Shown: positions 17,324 to 25,697, counted from the stretch's first letter. The stretch is 64,000 nt of DNA from Propionibacterium sp. oral taxon 192 str. F0372 (GCF_000413315.1 NZ_KE340297.1:1314599-1378598); one strand, 5' to 3'. Numbers and translations are program-made. The notes: generated from the sequence alone by a model not told the origin.

Positions 17324-18541
17324 TTATGTGATTGGGTTGCCGGTGATTGTTTCGCCTTTTGTTTCGCCGTTGTGGGCGGTGGCATGGATGGCGAGGTTGT
17401 TGTTCATGATGCCGATGGGAACTGACGCTTCCGTGACTCGGGGTTGTCCGTTGGCGGGGGCGATGACGATCTCTTCGGGAGTTTGGCGGGTTGGTTCGGC
17501 ATCCCCGTAGGCGGTTCCGTTGTCGTCTACTGCGGTGAACCATACAGAACCTTGATCTCCTCCGCCGACGCACCGGCCTTCGGTGGAAGTCAGTCGCATG
17601 GCTCCCCAGACGCTGTACTTCCCGTTTGGACTGTGTTTGGCTACTGCTTCTGGGCCGCCGTTGACGCGTGTTTGGCTAGGACTGGCGGGTGGCTCTGACG
17701 GGCAGGTGATCTGGTATGCGATTTCTCCGGTTGTTGCTTTCACCGCGAAATACAAGTTCGGTCCTTCTTTCTTGTCGACTTGCACGATGATCAGGTCGAA
17801 CTCCCGGTCGATGGCCATTGGGCGGATGCTGAAGATCTCATTCTCCGTTGCTCCCGGAAATTCTTTCAGTGCCCAGTTTGGTGATGTTAGTGAGTCTTGC
17901 GATGCTGCGGGTGTCCAAAAGGGTGTTCGTCCGATGACATGAATGTTCTGGTATTCTGGAATCTTGTATTCCTTCATGTTGATGGTTGCGATGTTCCCAT
18001 CTGAATCAATCGTGTTGAGTGTTTGATCGAGTTGGAAGGTGGTGTTGCCGAATCTAGTGGCCCCCGTTAAATCCTTGTCGGTGTCGGTGAGTTCTTTGAG
18101 TTCTCTTTCTTCTTTGACTGTTCCATCTTCCTGGGATAAGATTGTCATCTTCAGTATTGACTTCTTTTTGTTTTGGGTCGTGTCCTCAGCAGTCGTTTTC
18201 CAGATGATGACCACGATTCCGTTTTTTGTCTCGATGCTGATGTGTGAGGTGGGAAGCTCGTACTGCCACACCTTCTCGCCGGTGGAGGAATAGGCGCTCA
18301 ATGTCTTGGCTTCTCGTGTGAACAGCCGGTTGGGCTGTACGTCCAGGACTGAATGGTTCTCAGTGGTCTCGATGCTCCACTCTGCAGCACCAAAGACGTC
18401 GCTGACTCGGGGAACTGACGATGCAGTACCACTGTGCGAAGGGGAGGTGTCTTCTCTTTGTGGGTCACCTCCACAAGCCATCATGGCAAGGGTGAGCGTG
18501 CTCAATGTCATGATGATTGCAACATGCTTCAATGTCATCAT
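17324..18541 (-). CDS. Lipoprotein of an unrecognised family, copy 1
   Basis: 405 residues. ATG at 18541 (a second ATG follows at once) has GGAG four bases upstream. A lipoprotein signal (LTLAMMAC) leads into a Ser/Thr linker and a beta-rich domain with alternating hydrophobic strands, 'YSSTGEKVWQYELP' and 'LDQTLNTIDSDGNIATINM', that resembles a PQQ/WD-like propeller. The C-terminal half has 'HSPNGKYSVWGAMRLTSTEG', 'GRCVGGGDQGSVWFTAVDD' and the tail GETITGNPIT. Paralogous to the gene at 19687-20925. Codons are clearly AT-richer than in neighbours, suggesting acquired DNA. Function unknown. Confidence 0.75.
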   Translation of the reverse strand: MMTLKHVAIIMTLSTLTLAMMACGGDPQREDTSPSHSGTASSVPRVSDVFGAAEWSIETTENHSVLDVQPNRLFTREAKTLSAYSSTGEKVWQYELPTSHISIETKNGIVVIIWKTTAEDTTQNKKKSILKMTILSQEDGTVKEERELKELTDTDKDLTGATRFGNTTFQLDQTLNTIDSDGNIATINMKEYKIPEYQNIHVIGRTPFWTPAASQDSLTSPNWALKEFPGATENEIFSIRPMAIDREFDLIIVQVDKKEGPNLYFAVKATTGEIAYQITCPSEPPASPSQTRVNGGPEAVAKHSPNGKYSVWGAMRLTSTEGRCVGGGDQGSVWFTAVDDNGTAYGDAEPTRQTPEEIVIAPANGQPRVTEASVPIGIMNNNLAIHATAHNGETKGETITGNPIT

Positions 18542-18873
18542 CGCTCCAATACCGTTGCTCTTGCGGGGACGAAACCTTGTGGGCATCTTCACTTTTGATG
18601 TGCTCGTCCGGCTTGATTTGTGGGTGGTCGATCTTAGCCCTGTTGTGAGGAGCATAGCGGGTGCGGGAACAGATCGTGCGGAGGTGAATTGAACCATTCG
18701 TGTGGTCCGTGCTGGCCATGAACACAATTAGGTTCACCTAAATCTCCCGTGGTGCTGTCGATAAATCCTGTTTGGCAAGGTGGGATGTTGCTGTGGATGT
18801 GCCGGTGAAAGAGTTCTGGTGCAACTGTGTGATGGTGGGGGCCTTCGGGTGGCGTCCGGAGTGTACAAAGATA
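18542..18873. other. Upstream region of the lipoprotein gene and of the ArsR/His-rich pair
   Basis: A gene-free stretch of ~330 bases between divergent units. It contains a 14-base palindrome (18728-18741) and must hold the leftward promoter for the lipoprotein. The rightward unit is preceded by a Zur-like box just beyond this stretch. No coding frame with credible support was found. Confidence 0.5.
18728..18741. promoter_or_regulatory. Palindrome TTAGGTTCACCTAA, possible metalloregulator site
   Basis: TTAGGT and ACCTAA are perfect inverted repeats separated by two bases. The half-sites resemble DtxR/IdeR/MntR-family operators (TTAGG...CCTAA), but the usual 19-base iron box has a longer centre, so assignment is uncertain. 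It lies ~187 bases upstream of the lipoprotein start (minus strand). Confidence 0.3.
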
Positions 18874-18888
18874 TGAGAGCGATTTTCA
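18874..18888. promoter_or_regulatory. Zur-box-like operator
   Basis: TGAGAGCGATTTTCA fits the Fur-superfamily 15-mer, matches 12 of 15 bases of the actinobacterial Zur box TGAAAATGATTTTCA and 12 of 15 of the box at 1899-1913. It lies ~60 bases before the ArsR-like gene and its coupled histidine-rich gene, so zinc-responsive expression of that pair is plausible. Confidence 0.6.
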
Positions 18889-18946
18889 GTATCGATTTGT
18901 TGCAATATCGGCATACACCTGGTTTGATCGTTGCTCGGACGACAGG

Positions 18947-19236
18947 ATGAGGCTCGCCACTACGGCGGATCTGTTCAAGGCGATCGGAACGAGTATCGGT
19001 TGGCCATTGTGCAGTTCCTCGGAACGGATCGGCAGTTGCCGGAACGATCTCTTGCGGAACTGGGCATGACCCAGCCACTGACCAGTCAGCGCCTGCGTGG
19101 GCTGCGTGACGCGGGGTTGGTCGACGGTGAACGGTGGGGTCGCTCCATCGCCCATCGGGGGAGCGGCACTTATGTGATTCACATCGTTGCCGATGCGCTC
19201 GTCCATTCATCCGAATCGAGGGAAAGGTTCCAATAA
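18947..19236 (+). pseudogene. ArsR/SmtB-family regulator with a one-base frameshift
   Basis: From ATG 18947 one frame reads MRLATTADLFKAIG, the classic start of an ArsR helix ('LFKALSDPTRL'). The rest, NEYRLAIVQFLG... 'MTQPLTSQRLRGLRDAGLVD' (recognition helix) and 'YVIHIVADALVHS', is in another frame. The join, near 18986-18989, needs exactly one extra base to give LFKA-five residues-RL as in the family. So a single base is missing. In the present sequence only a TTG at 18931 could start the second frame, giving a wrong N-terminus. Either a recent pseudogene or a sequence error. Its TAA overlaps the next start. Confidence 0.7.
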
Positions 19237-19403
19237 TGAGCGAGAATACCCAGGCCGGGCACACCGAGGCAGAGCATACCGTCGCCGAGCATGCTCACGG
19301 CGAGGGCTGCGGCCACGAGACGGTACAGCACGGCGATCACGTCGACTACGTGCACGACGGGCACCGCCACGCCGCTCATGGCGACCACTACGACGAGCAC
19401 TGA
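19236..19403 (+). CDS. Small histidine-rich metal-binding protein
   Basis: 55 residues with 13 histidines and one cysteine, no signal or membrane segment. The core 'HAHGEGCGHETVQHGDHV' and 'DGHRHAAHGDHYDEH' has HxH and HxxxC spacing suited to Zn, Ni or Co. Similar short proteins occur beside ArsR/Zur-type regulators in actinobacteria, and a metal store or buffer is the likely role (inference). ATG at 19236 overlaps the TAA of the ArsR gene and follows GGGAAAGG. A strong terminator follows at 19423. Confidence 0.7.
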   Translation: MSENTQAGHTEAEHTVAEHAHGEGCGHETVQHGDHVDYVHDGHRHAAHGDHYDEH

Positions 19404-19422
19404 GCAAATCGGCGTTGGACGT

Positions 19423-19460
19423 GGGCCGGGAGATCTGCTCCCGGCCCATCGTCGTGTTTT
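19423..19460 (+). terminator. Intrinsic terminator of the ArsR/His-rich unit
   Basis: GGGCCGGGAG (19423-19432) pairs perfectly with CTCCCGGCCC (19438-19447) around a 5-base loop, followed by ATCGTCGTGTTTT. It lies 20 bases after the stop codon of the histidine-rich gene. Confidence 0.75.
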
Positions 19461-19464
19461 GGAG

Positions 19465-19508
19465 TGATTCTGCTTAGGCCGGACGCCCGAACGGCCCAAG
19501 CAGAATCA
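19465..19508. terminator. Long inverted repeat, possible bidirectional terminator
   Basis: TGATTCTGCTT (19465-19475) pairs with AAGCAGAATCA (19498-19508) and the stem continues with GGCCG/CGGCC inside one A-C mismatch, loop 10 bases. It sits between convergent transcription units and directly after the preceding terminator. No strong T-run follows, so the role is uncertain. Confidence 0.5.
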
Positions 19509-19631
19509 CCACGGACTTTTCGCCGATATTTCCCCAAACCTGGTGAGCTTGCCCGGGAGTCCGTTTCTTGCTGTCAATGCGTGGTTGGTATCAAGGATCG
19601 GGAGGATCGTGAACAAGTCTTGAGGTGGGGG

Positions 19632-19679
19632 TCTGGTTGGGGAGCCCACGTCTGTTTGGCTCGGGGTTCCCCAACCAGA
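19632..19679 (-). terminator. Long inverted repeat downstream of lipoprotein copy 2
   Basis: TCTGGTTGGGGA (19632-19643) and TCCCCAACCAGA (19668-19679) form a perfect 12-bp stem around a 24-base loop that can fold again (AGCC/GGCT). It lies 7 bases beyond the stop of the leftward lipoprotein gene, as expected for its terminator, but no T-run follows. Confidence 0.5.
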
Positions 19680-19686
19680 TGGTTGA

Positions 19687-20925
19687 TCACTTGGGTGGGT
19701 TTCCGGTGATCGATTTTGCTCTGAAGATTGTTCCTTCTTGCCGGAAACCGAGGACGTGGACACCGAGCCCTCCGGTCATGATCCCTACGGGGTAGTATCC
19801 CGTGGAAACTTTCGCTTCGCCATTGGCCGGAACGGTGACGAACTGGTCATCATCCATTTTTTCTTCTGCCCAGGTGCCATAGGCTGTTCCGGAATCGTCC
19901 ACTGCCAGCAACTCGACTTCTTTCTGCTCCCCGCCGCCGATGCAGCGCCCCTTGTCGGCAGAGATCCAGATTGATTCCATGACACCGTATTTCCCGTTCG
20001 GGCTATTTCGGGCAATATTCGTCGAGGCATCGGAATGAGAATAGCCCGGGCAGGACAATTCGTAGGCGATCTCGCCTGTTTCTGCCTTGACGGCGAAGTA
20101 GGATGGTTTTGGCGCGGCTCCATGCATCGCCTGGACAATGAGTAGGCCAAGTTTGTTGTCAATGGCCAGGGGGTCAATCGCGGAGACTTCTTTTTCGGGT
20201 AAGTTCGGGAAATCTTGCAATGTCCAGTTGGCTGAGACGAGGGCGTCTGCCGAGTTGTCTTTTGGCCAGAAGAGCGTGGTTCCGACAACGGAAACTTTTC
20301 CTGGGCTTGCGCGGTCAAGTTTTGCTTTGTCCACATTCACGACACTGCCGTCCCAAGCGATTGCATTGACGGTGTTGTCACTCTCAAAAACGATGGTTTC
20401 ATCGTTTGTAAATACTTTATCTGAAGGAACTTCGATCTCCTTTTGCGTGGAACCGTCCTTCAAGGACAAGAGGGTGATCTTGCTCATGCGGGTGTCTTTG
20501 TCGAGGGTCGAGCTCTTGACATTCTTTGAGTCGACCATGACAACCGTCTTTTCGAGGACTTGAACATCGACTCCCTGCTCGAGCTGGAGATCCCACAATG
20601 GTTCGCCGCTAGAAGAATACACGGCCAGTGCTGTGATCATCTCACTTGACCGGGTCGCCAGGACTACTTGTTCAGGGCGTACGATGACGTCTTCGTCATG
20701 ACTTGGATCCCGAGTGAGAGTCCACTTTGCGGGGCCAAAGTTGTCGCCTACCTCGAAGCTGCTCGGTGTTGAACTCGATGAGGCGCTAGGTGATGCTGAG
20801 TTGCTCGCTGCCGAATTGGCGGCGGACTCGCTTGGCTGGGGGTTATCCGAACCGCCACCACATGCTGCCGTGCTGAGGGCAAGCGCGGTCAGGGTCAGGG
20901 TGATTGCTGCACGTTTCAGTTTCAT
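19687..20925 (-). CDS. Lipoprotein of an unrecognised family, copy 2
   Basis: 412 residues, ATG 20925 preceded by GGAG. Lipoprotein signal (LALSTAAC), then a long Ser/Ala/Asn linker, then a domain parallel to copy 1: 'FGPAKWTLTRD' (copy 1 'FGAAEWSIET'), 'YSSSGEPLWDLQL', 'SANWTLQDFPNLPEKEVSA' (copy 1 'SPNWALKEFPGATENEIFS'), 'NSPNGKYGVMESIWISADKG', 'GRCIGGGEQKEVELLAVDD' and the tail KSITGNPPK. Identity looks moderate, so the duplication is old. Single anchored beta-rich extracytoplasmic protein; no enzyme motif seen. Confidence 0.75.
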   Translation of the reverse strand: MKLKRAAITLTLTALALSTAACGGGSDNPQPSESAANSAASNSASPSASSSSTPSSFEVGDNFGPAKWTLTRDPSHDEDVIVRPEQVVLATRSSEMITALAVYSSSGEPLWDLQLEQGVDVQVLEKTVVMVDSKNVKSSTLDKDTRMSKITLLSLKDGSTQKEIEVPSDKVFTNDETIVFESDNTVNAIAWDGSVVNVDKAKLDRASPGKVSVVGTTLFWPKDNSADALVSANWTLQDFPNLPEKEVSAIDPLAIDNKLGLLIVQAMHGAAPKPSYFAVKAETGEIAYELSCPGYSHSDASTNIARNSPNGKYGVMESIWISADKGRCIGGGEQKEVELLAVDDSGTAYGTWAEEKMDDDQFVTVPANGEAKVSTGYYPVGIMTGGLGVHVLGFRQEGTIFRAKSITGNPPK

Positions 20926-21221
20926 GGGTGCTCCATCTTTCTTTTGTGAAAAGCTGGTCCTACGTGGCTGAATATCAGAGTTCCTGGTTTGTTTGACTAG
21001 TCTACTGGACAAATTCTTGCACTTTAAGTGTATCGGGTGGAAGGGTCACTCTACGGTGGCCTCCGCACTGAGTTGTGCACCTAGTGAGCCGCAGGTGTCG
21101 ATGAACCCAGTACCGGGCCACATGGTCTGGTACGGCGCGTGGGCGCTCGGCTCATGGCGTACTCGTCGGCATCTCTAGACACGAAAGACCATCAGGGAGC
21201 GTGGTGGTTCCCCCACGTTCG

Positions 21222-21350
21222 ACCTCGGTTATGTGATTGGGTTGCCGGTGATTGCTTCACTTTTGCGGGTGGCGAGGTTGTTGTTCATAGTGCCGATAGG
21301 AACCTGATGATTCCGTGGCTGATTTTAGTCCGTTGCTGGGGGCTTGTTTG
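21222..21350 (-). pseudogene. C-terminal remnant of a third copy of the lipoprotein family
   Basis: On the minus strand this reads PIGTMNNNLATRKSEAITGNPIT and stop, matching the end of copy 1 (PIGIMNNNLAI...GETITGNPIT) with an internal deletion. At DNA level 29 bases at 21226-21254 are identical to 17321-17349, and the GCGAGGTTGTTGTTCAT element is shared. Upstream similarity fades by ~21350 and no start is present. The rest of 20926-21431 holds the promoter of copy 2 and nothing else recognised. Confidence 0.75.
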
Positions 21351-21431
21351 TCATGTGTAGGCAAGCCCCCAGCGCGGTGTTCTCGGGGCGACATCGTTTA
21401 CTTGTTTTCCCTCACGGTAGACCCGATCTGC

Positions 21432-21785
21432 TCACTTCTTTTTCGTGTAGATTTCGCCATGCCATTTGGTTTGATCCGGGATAGAAATGGTTCCGTCATC
21501 ATTGATGGAACCGGTCAATGCCCGGGATTCGCTCGACCTCACGAGCGTGAAATTTTTGTCGGACGATGACCACTGGCAGCCCTCTTGGACTTCGATCTGT
21601 ACGCCCTCTTCTTCCTTGTAGTCTTCGCTATACCCGCATTTTCCGCCGGATTTCAGGAGCAATACTGTGTTCCCGGCAGAACCGAGATATGTGCCTTCGA
21701 TAGACTTGCCGAAGCATCCTGTCAGCGAGATGCCCAGTCCTACCGCGATGAGTGTGGCAGCAGACCTTGTTAGTTGATTGTGCAT
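21432..21785 (-). CDS. Small lipoprotein, unknown function
   Basis: 117 residues from ATG 21785. Signal peptide with lipobox SLTGC (Cys ~23), then a short domain: 'KSIEGTYLGSAGNTVLLLKSGGKCGY', 'VEEGCQW'-like segment (two cysteines that could pair) and 'ALTGSINDDGTISIPDQTKW'. This resembles small lipocalin-like or barrel lipoproteins that bind nothing known. AT-rich codons like the other lipoproteins in this stretch. Ribosome site weak. Confidence 0.6.
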   Translation of the reverse strand: MHNQLTRSAATLIAVGLGISLTGCFGKSIEGTYLGSAGNTVLLLKSGGKCGYSEDYKEEEGVQIEVQEGCQWSSSDKNFTLVRSSESRALTGSINDDGTISIPDQTKWHGEIYTKKK

Positions 21786-21987
21786 GCTGTGTGAGCGCAG
21801 CCAAGGACCGCGCACTCCTTTCTTCTTTGAACGAGCAGTGGCAGGTTGCGAAGAGATTCTACCGGTGACCGGGTTCACGTCGGGTGGTCTGCTGCAGCGG
21901 ATCAGATGTTCACTCGTCCTGCTGCCCTGCGAGCAAGCTTGCGGTCATCAACGGGTGAACATATGAGCGTTGCGCGTAGACACACAG

Positions 21988-22012
21988 GGCCGAGCGCCCA
22001 CTGCACTCGGCC
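21988..22012 (-). terminator. Hairpin after tRNA-Pro
   Basis: GGCCGAG (21988-21994) pairs with CTCGGCC (22006-22012). On the minus strand it comes a few bases after the tRNA 3' end and is followed by CTGTGTGTC, fitting a weak terminator. Confidence 0.45.
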
Positions 22013-22015
22013 TAC

Positions 22016-22091
<76 letters not shown>

Positions 22092-22144
22092 GCGGCCCAT
22101 CGGGGCCTCGTACAGGTTAGCCCAGGTGGGGTCGCGCTGCCAAT

Positions 22145-23041
22145 TCAGGCCCGTGCCGTCAGATGCAGCAGCGTGACCTCCGGGCGGCAGAACAGACGCA
22201 ACGGAACGAATGGCGACGTGCCGATTCCTGCCGACACGTGCAGCGGTACCGAATGCTCTCCGTGATGCCACGTGTTCAACCCCGAGGTGTACTCCAGTGG
22301 GATATCCGAATTGTTCACCAGGGCCCGGTTCACCGGCAGGCACACCTGCCCGCCGTGGGTATGCCCGGCCAACACTAGATCCAGCCCGTCATCGGCCATC
22401 GCATCCAGCACCCGACGGTAGGGGGCATGGGTGACCCCGATCGACAGATCCGCGTCGGCAGCCCGGGGCCCAGCAACCAGGTGATACTCGTCAAGACCGG
22501 TGTGGGCGTCGGCAGTGCCACGCAACTCGACGATCCGCCCATCGGCTTCTACACGACCCGACCGGTTGTCCAGGAAAAGCCAGCCGCCCTCGCTGAGGCG
22601 TTCTTGGAGACGTTGCCATGGTAGAGGCCTGGGATGCTTCTGTGGGGTGGAATTCCCCGCCAGATAGCTGAACGGATTGCGCGGCACCGGCTTGGAGAAG
22701 TCATTCGACCCGAAGACGAACCCGCCGGGAATTCCCCGCAAACCGGACAGCAAATCTGCCACTAGGTCAACCGAGCCAGCCGATGAGATGTAGTCGCCAG
22801 TGCCGATCACCAGGTCGGGGTGCAGATCGACCAGGCCTGCGACGAAGCCCTGTTTGCGTTGCTGGTAGCCCATCAGATGGATGTCGGAAAAGTGCAGCAC
22901 TCGCAATTCATCCTGGCCCGCGGGCAGGACCGGCAGGTGGGCTTCACGTACCACGAAGGCACGCGCTTCCACCCATGCCCCAGCAGCAATACCTACGCCC
23001 AGCGAGGCACCCACGCCGAGAAGTCGTCCGAACCACCCCAT
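22145..23041 (-). CDS. Membrane-anchored metallophosphoesterase (Rv3683/YkuE-like)
   Basis: 298 residues. An N-terminal hydrophobic helix ([17 protein letters not shown]) is followed by a calcineurin-type fold: '[18 protein letters not shown]' (D-x-H), '[11 protein letters not shown]' (GD), 'FGSNDF' in place of GNHD, and '[14 protein letters not shown]' (GHxH). It probably hydrolyses a phosphodiester or pyrophosphate lipid outside or at the membrane. It begins one base after the PBP stop codon, an arrangement conserved with mycobacterial ponA2, so it is cotranscribed with the PBP. Confidence 0.85.
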   Translation of the reverse strand: MGWFGRLLGVGASLGVGIAAGAWVEARAFVVREAHLPVLPAGQDELRVLHFSDIHLMGYQQRKQGFVAGLVDLHPDLVIGTGDYISSAGSVDLVADLLSGLRGIPGGFVFGSNDFSKPVPRNPFSYLAGNSTPQKHPRPLPWQRLQERLSEGGWLFLDNRSGRVEADGRIVELRGTADAHTGLDEYHLVAGPRAADADLSIGVTHAPYRRVLDAMADDGLDLVLAGHTHGGQVCLPVNRALVNNSDIPLEYTSGLNTWHHGEHSVPLHVSAGIGTSPFVPLRLFCRPEVTLLHLTARA

Positions 23042-23042
23042 G

Positions 23043-25169
23043 TCAGCGTCCCGAAGGAGCTTGCCAGGGGTTGAACTTGGCAGGTTCTCGTCCGGCCAGC
23101 AGCGGTTGCATGATTGGTTTCCAGAACGCACCGGCACCGATCCCGTTGTAACCGCCTAAGCTCCCGCCGCCCAGCGGTGACAATGGCATGGTCAGCACGT
23201 TGCGGGATGCGGGGTTGGTCGCCTGCCAACCGGGAGAGGAAGTATCGCCGGCCACCACGATCGCCGTCGACATGTAGGGGGTGTAGCCGACGAAGGCCGA
23301 GGAAGAAGCCGAGTTATCCGAGGTACCGGTCTTGGAACCCTGGTCGATGCCGTTGTTGATCCAGGTCTGCGCCGAAAGCCCACGCTCCTGGGTGGCTTTC
23401 ATCACGTAATTCACCCCGTCGGCGACGGTTGGATCAATGGTCTGCTGGCAGTCGGCGCTGGGTACTGGCACGTCCACCCCATCGCGGTTGGTGATCGATG
23501 ACAGGATGATCGGATTGCACCGCACTCCACGGTTGCCGAAGGTCGCATAGCTGGCGGCCATCGACAGCGGGGTCACATAGGGGGCGCCCAAGGTGAAGGA
23601 TGGGACTTCGCCCCAGTCGCTCAACTCGTCGCCGAAACCGGCGGCATCTGCCTCGGGCTTGGCCAGCTGTACCCCGGCGCGCTGAGCCATGTCAGCAGCT
23701 TGACAAGGTCCGACCCGCTGCTCAAGGGCGATCCAGTAGTTGTTGACCGACCACATCATGCCGGTCACCATGTTGAATGATCCCTTGTCTTGGCCGCCCA
23801 CCGCATTGGTGGTGGTGTAATTCTCGTAGAGGGTAAACGTGTTGTCGCCGCAGCCACGGAAAGTCTTGCCACGCCAGTTCTGGGATTTCGCCACCCGGAT
23901 CGACGTCGAATCGGGGTAGTTACCCTGCTGGATACCCGCCGCGGCGGTCCAGATCTTGAATGTCGAACCGAACATGAAGCCCTCGGCCCCGCCCATGGCA
24001 TTGGTGACCGAGTAGTTGTAGTTCGTCTTGCCGTCGCCATCACCCCACTGCGGGCGCGATTGCACCATGGAGACGATGCGGCCGGTCGAGACCTCGACCG
24101 TGTCGGCTACCGCGATCACCGGGTCAGGTGCGCCGATCACCGAAGAGATCACCCGCTGGGCATTGTCCTGGGTGCCTGGATCGACGGTCACGGTGATCGT
24201 CAGACCACCACGGTTCAAGGTGTTACGACGGTCTCGCGGGGTCGCACCCAAGGAGGTCATCTGATCCGATTCCAAGGTCTTCAACGCGTAGTCGCACACG
24301 AATGGGTAACGCGAATCGGAACACCCGTTGGTGAATTCCTGAACTTGTGATGTGTCGAATGGGACGGCCTTGGCGGCTTCCGCCTGCTCTTGGGATAGAC
24401 CTTGGTAACGTATCTGGGAGTCAAGCACCGCCGCGCGACGGGCTATCGCAGCCTCCGGGTAATTCACCGGATCGGTTTGCGAGGGGTTTTGCACCAGCCC
24501 GGCGAGCATTGCCGACTGGGCCAGATCAAGCTGGGATGCGTTGACATTGAAGTAGTGCTTCGCAGCCGCCTGCACTCCGTAGGCGCCGTCGCCGTAGTAG
24601 GCGATGTTCAGGTAGCGCTCTAAGATGACGTCCTTGGGGATCTCCTTCTCCAAGGCGATCGCGTAACGCATCTCGAGAATCTTGCGCTCCATGGTGGCCG
24701 CTTGTGCCTCGGCTTCGCACGTGGCGTCGCCGTAGCACAGCTGGATGCGAACCTGCTTGACGTACTGCTGGGTCAAAGTGGAGCCGCCACCGCTGATTGA
24801 GCCGCCGGCCACGTTACCCACCAGGGCACGCAGCACCGACTGAGCGTCGATTGCGCCGTGCTCGTAGAAACGGTGATCCTCAATCGAGATCTGCGCGTTC
24901 TGCATCTCCTTGGAGATCTGGTCGAGCGGAACGTAGCTGCGGTTTTGGTCGTAGAACTTCGCCAACTCCGAACCGTCGCCCATCAGCAGGGTCGATGCCT
25001 CGTTTTGCTGGGGCACCGACAAGCTGGTGGGTACGGAGCCGATTGCCGTGGTGCTTGCGCGGATCGCTCCGGTGCCCAGCGCGACGAACGGCAGGACCAA
25101 CCCCGCGGTCAGGACGCCGGCGAGCACGCTGATGGCAGCCATCAGCGCCAAGGACTTTGGCTTGCTCAT
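23043..25169 (-). CDS. ponA2: Class A penicillin-binding protein (PonA2 type)
   Basis: 708 residues from ATG 25169 (GTG 25187 also in frame). One membrane helix (~5-33), then a GT51 glycosyltransferase domain with 'ISIEDHRFYEHGAID' and 'GGSTLTQQYVKQ', and a transpeptidase domain with STFK serine motif, SVNNYW (SxN) and KTGTSD. It polymerises and cross-links peptidoglycan. No PASTA domain, unlike some mycobacterial PonA2. The gene is divergent from whiB; the shared ~190-base spacer carries the promoters. Confidence 0.9.
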   Translation of the reverse strand: MSKPKSLALMAAISVLAGVLTAGLVLPFVALGTGAIRASTTAIGSVPTSLSVPQQNEASTLLMGDGSELAKFYDQNRSYVPLDQISKEMQNAQISIEDHRFYEHGAIDAQSVLRALVGNVAGGSISGGGSTLTQQYVKQVRIQLCYGDATCEAEAQAATMERKILEMRYAIALEKEIPKDVILERYLNIAYYGDGAYGVQAAAKHYFNVNASQLDLAQSAMLAGLVQNPSQTDPVNYPEAAIARRAAVLDSQIRYQGLSQEQAEAAKAVPFDTSQVQEFTNGCSDSRYPFVCDYALKTLESDQMTSLGATPRDRRNTLNRGGLTITVTVDPGTQDNAQRVISSVIGAPDPVIAVADTVEVSTGRIVSMVQSRPQWGDGDGKTNYNYSVTNAMGGAEGFMFGSTFKIWTAAAGIQQGNYPDSTSIRVAKSQNWRGKTFRGCGDNTFTLYENYTTTNAVGGQDKGSFNMVTGMMWSVNNYWIALEQRVGPCQAADMAQRAGVQLAKPEADAAGFGDELSDWGEVPSFTLGAPYVTPLSMAASYATFGNRGVRCNPIILSSITNRDGVDVPVPSADCQQTIDPTVADGVNYVMKATQERGLSAQTWINNGIDQGSKTGTSDNSASSSAFVGYTPYMSTAIVVAGDTSSPGWQATNPASRNVLTMPLSPLGGGSLGGYNGIGAGAFWKPIMQPLLAGREPAKFNPWQAPSGR

Positions 25170-25375
25170 CAAGAACTTCAGGTTCACGTCACCAAGGATA
25201 CGTGAAGCCCAGTCCACGGCACCCCTGTTGAACCCCCAGATCAGCCCAGGGTTGATCAAATAGCTCCTCAATAGGCAGGGGGCGAGTTTTCCAGAACTCA
25301 ACCCCGGGTGTAGTTTGGGTGGCACCGCACCAACGAGGGTGACGGCCACTCGCACCAAGGAAGGAGCGTGTGTCG

Positions 25376-25681
25376 ATGGCCATGCCTGACCCCGAAGACT
25401 GGCCCTTGCTGGCCAAGTGCCGCGGGATGAATGATGCCCTGTTTCCCGAGGGCAAGGATCAGAAACGAGCCAAGGCGATCTGCGGCGGCTGTCCTGTCCG
25501 CCCCCAGTGTCTAGCCGAGGCACTGGACAATCACATCGAATGGGGCGTGTGGGGCGGAATGACGGAGCGCGAACGACGTCAATTGCTGCGTCTGCGCCCC
25601 GATGTGGAGTCTTGGTTCGAGGTTCTCCATCAACAGCCGACAACGACGCGCCCCCACGTCACTGCCGGTGTCAGTTCCTGA
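25376..25681 (+). CDS. whiB: WhiB-family iron-sulfur transcription factor (WhiB4-like by context)
   Basis: 101 residues from ATG 25376, nine bases after AAGGAG; GTG 25370 is too close to that site. The four cluster cysteines are at ~15, 36, 39 and 45 (CRGM...ICGGCPVRPQC), followed by the WhiB turn GVWGGMTERERR. It binds a [4Fe-4S] cluster sensing redox or nitric oxide. The divergent ponA2-metallophosphoesterase pair and the downstream DUF4177-ridA genes match the mycobacterial whiB4 neighbourhood. Confidence 0.9.
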   Translation: MAMPDPEDWPLLAKCRGMNDALFPEGKDQKRAKAICGGCPVRPQCLAEALDNHIEWGVWGGMTERERRQLLRLRPDVESWFEVLHQQPTTTRPHVTAGVSS

Positions 25682-25697
25682 TTTTCCCTCCCCTTGT

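Noticed and set aside
22145-23041. 'GSND' instead of GNHD in the metallophosphoesterase as a lost active site
   Set aside because: To my knowledge this variant is usual in the Rv3683-like subfamily; other metal ligands are present.
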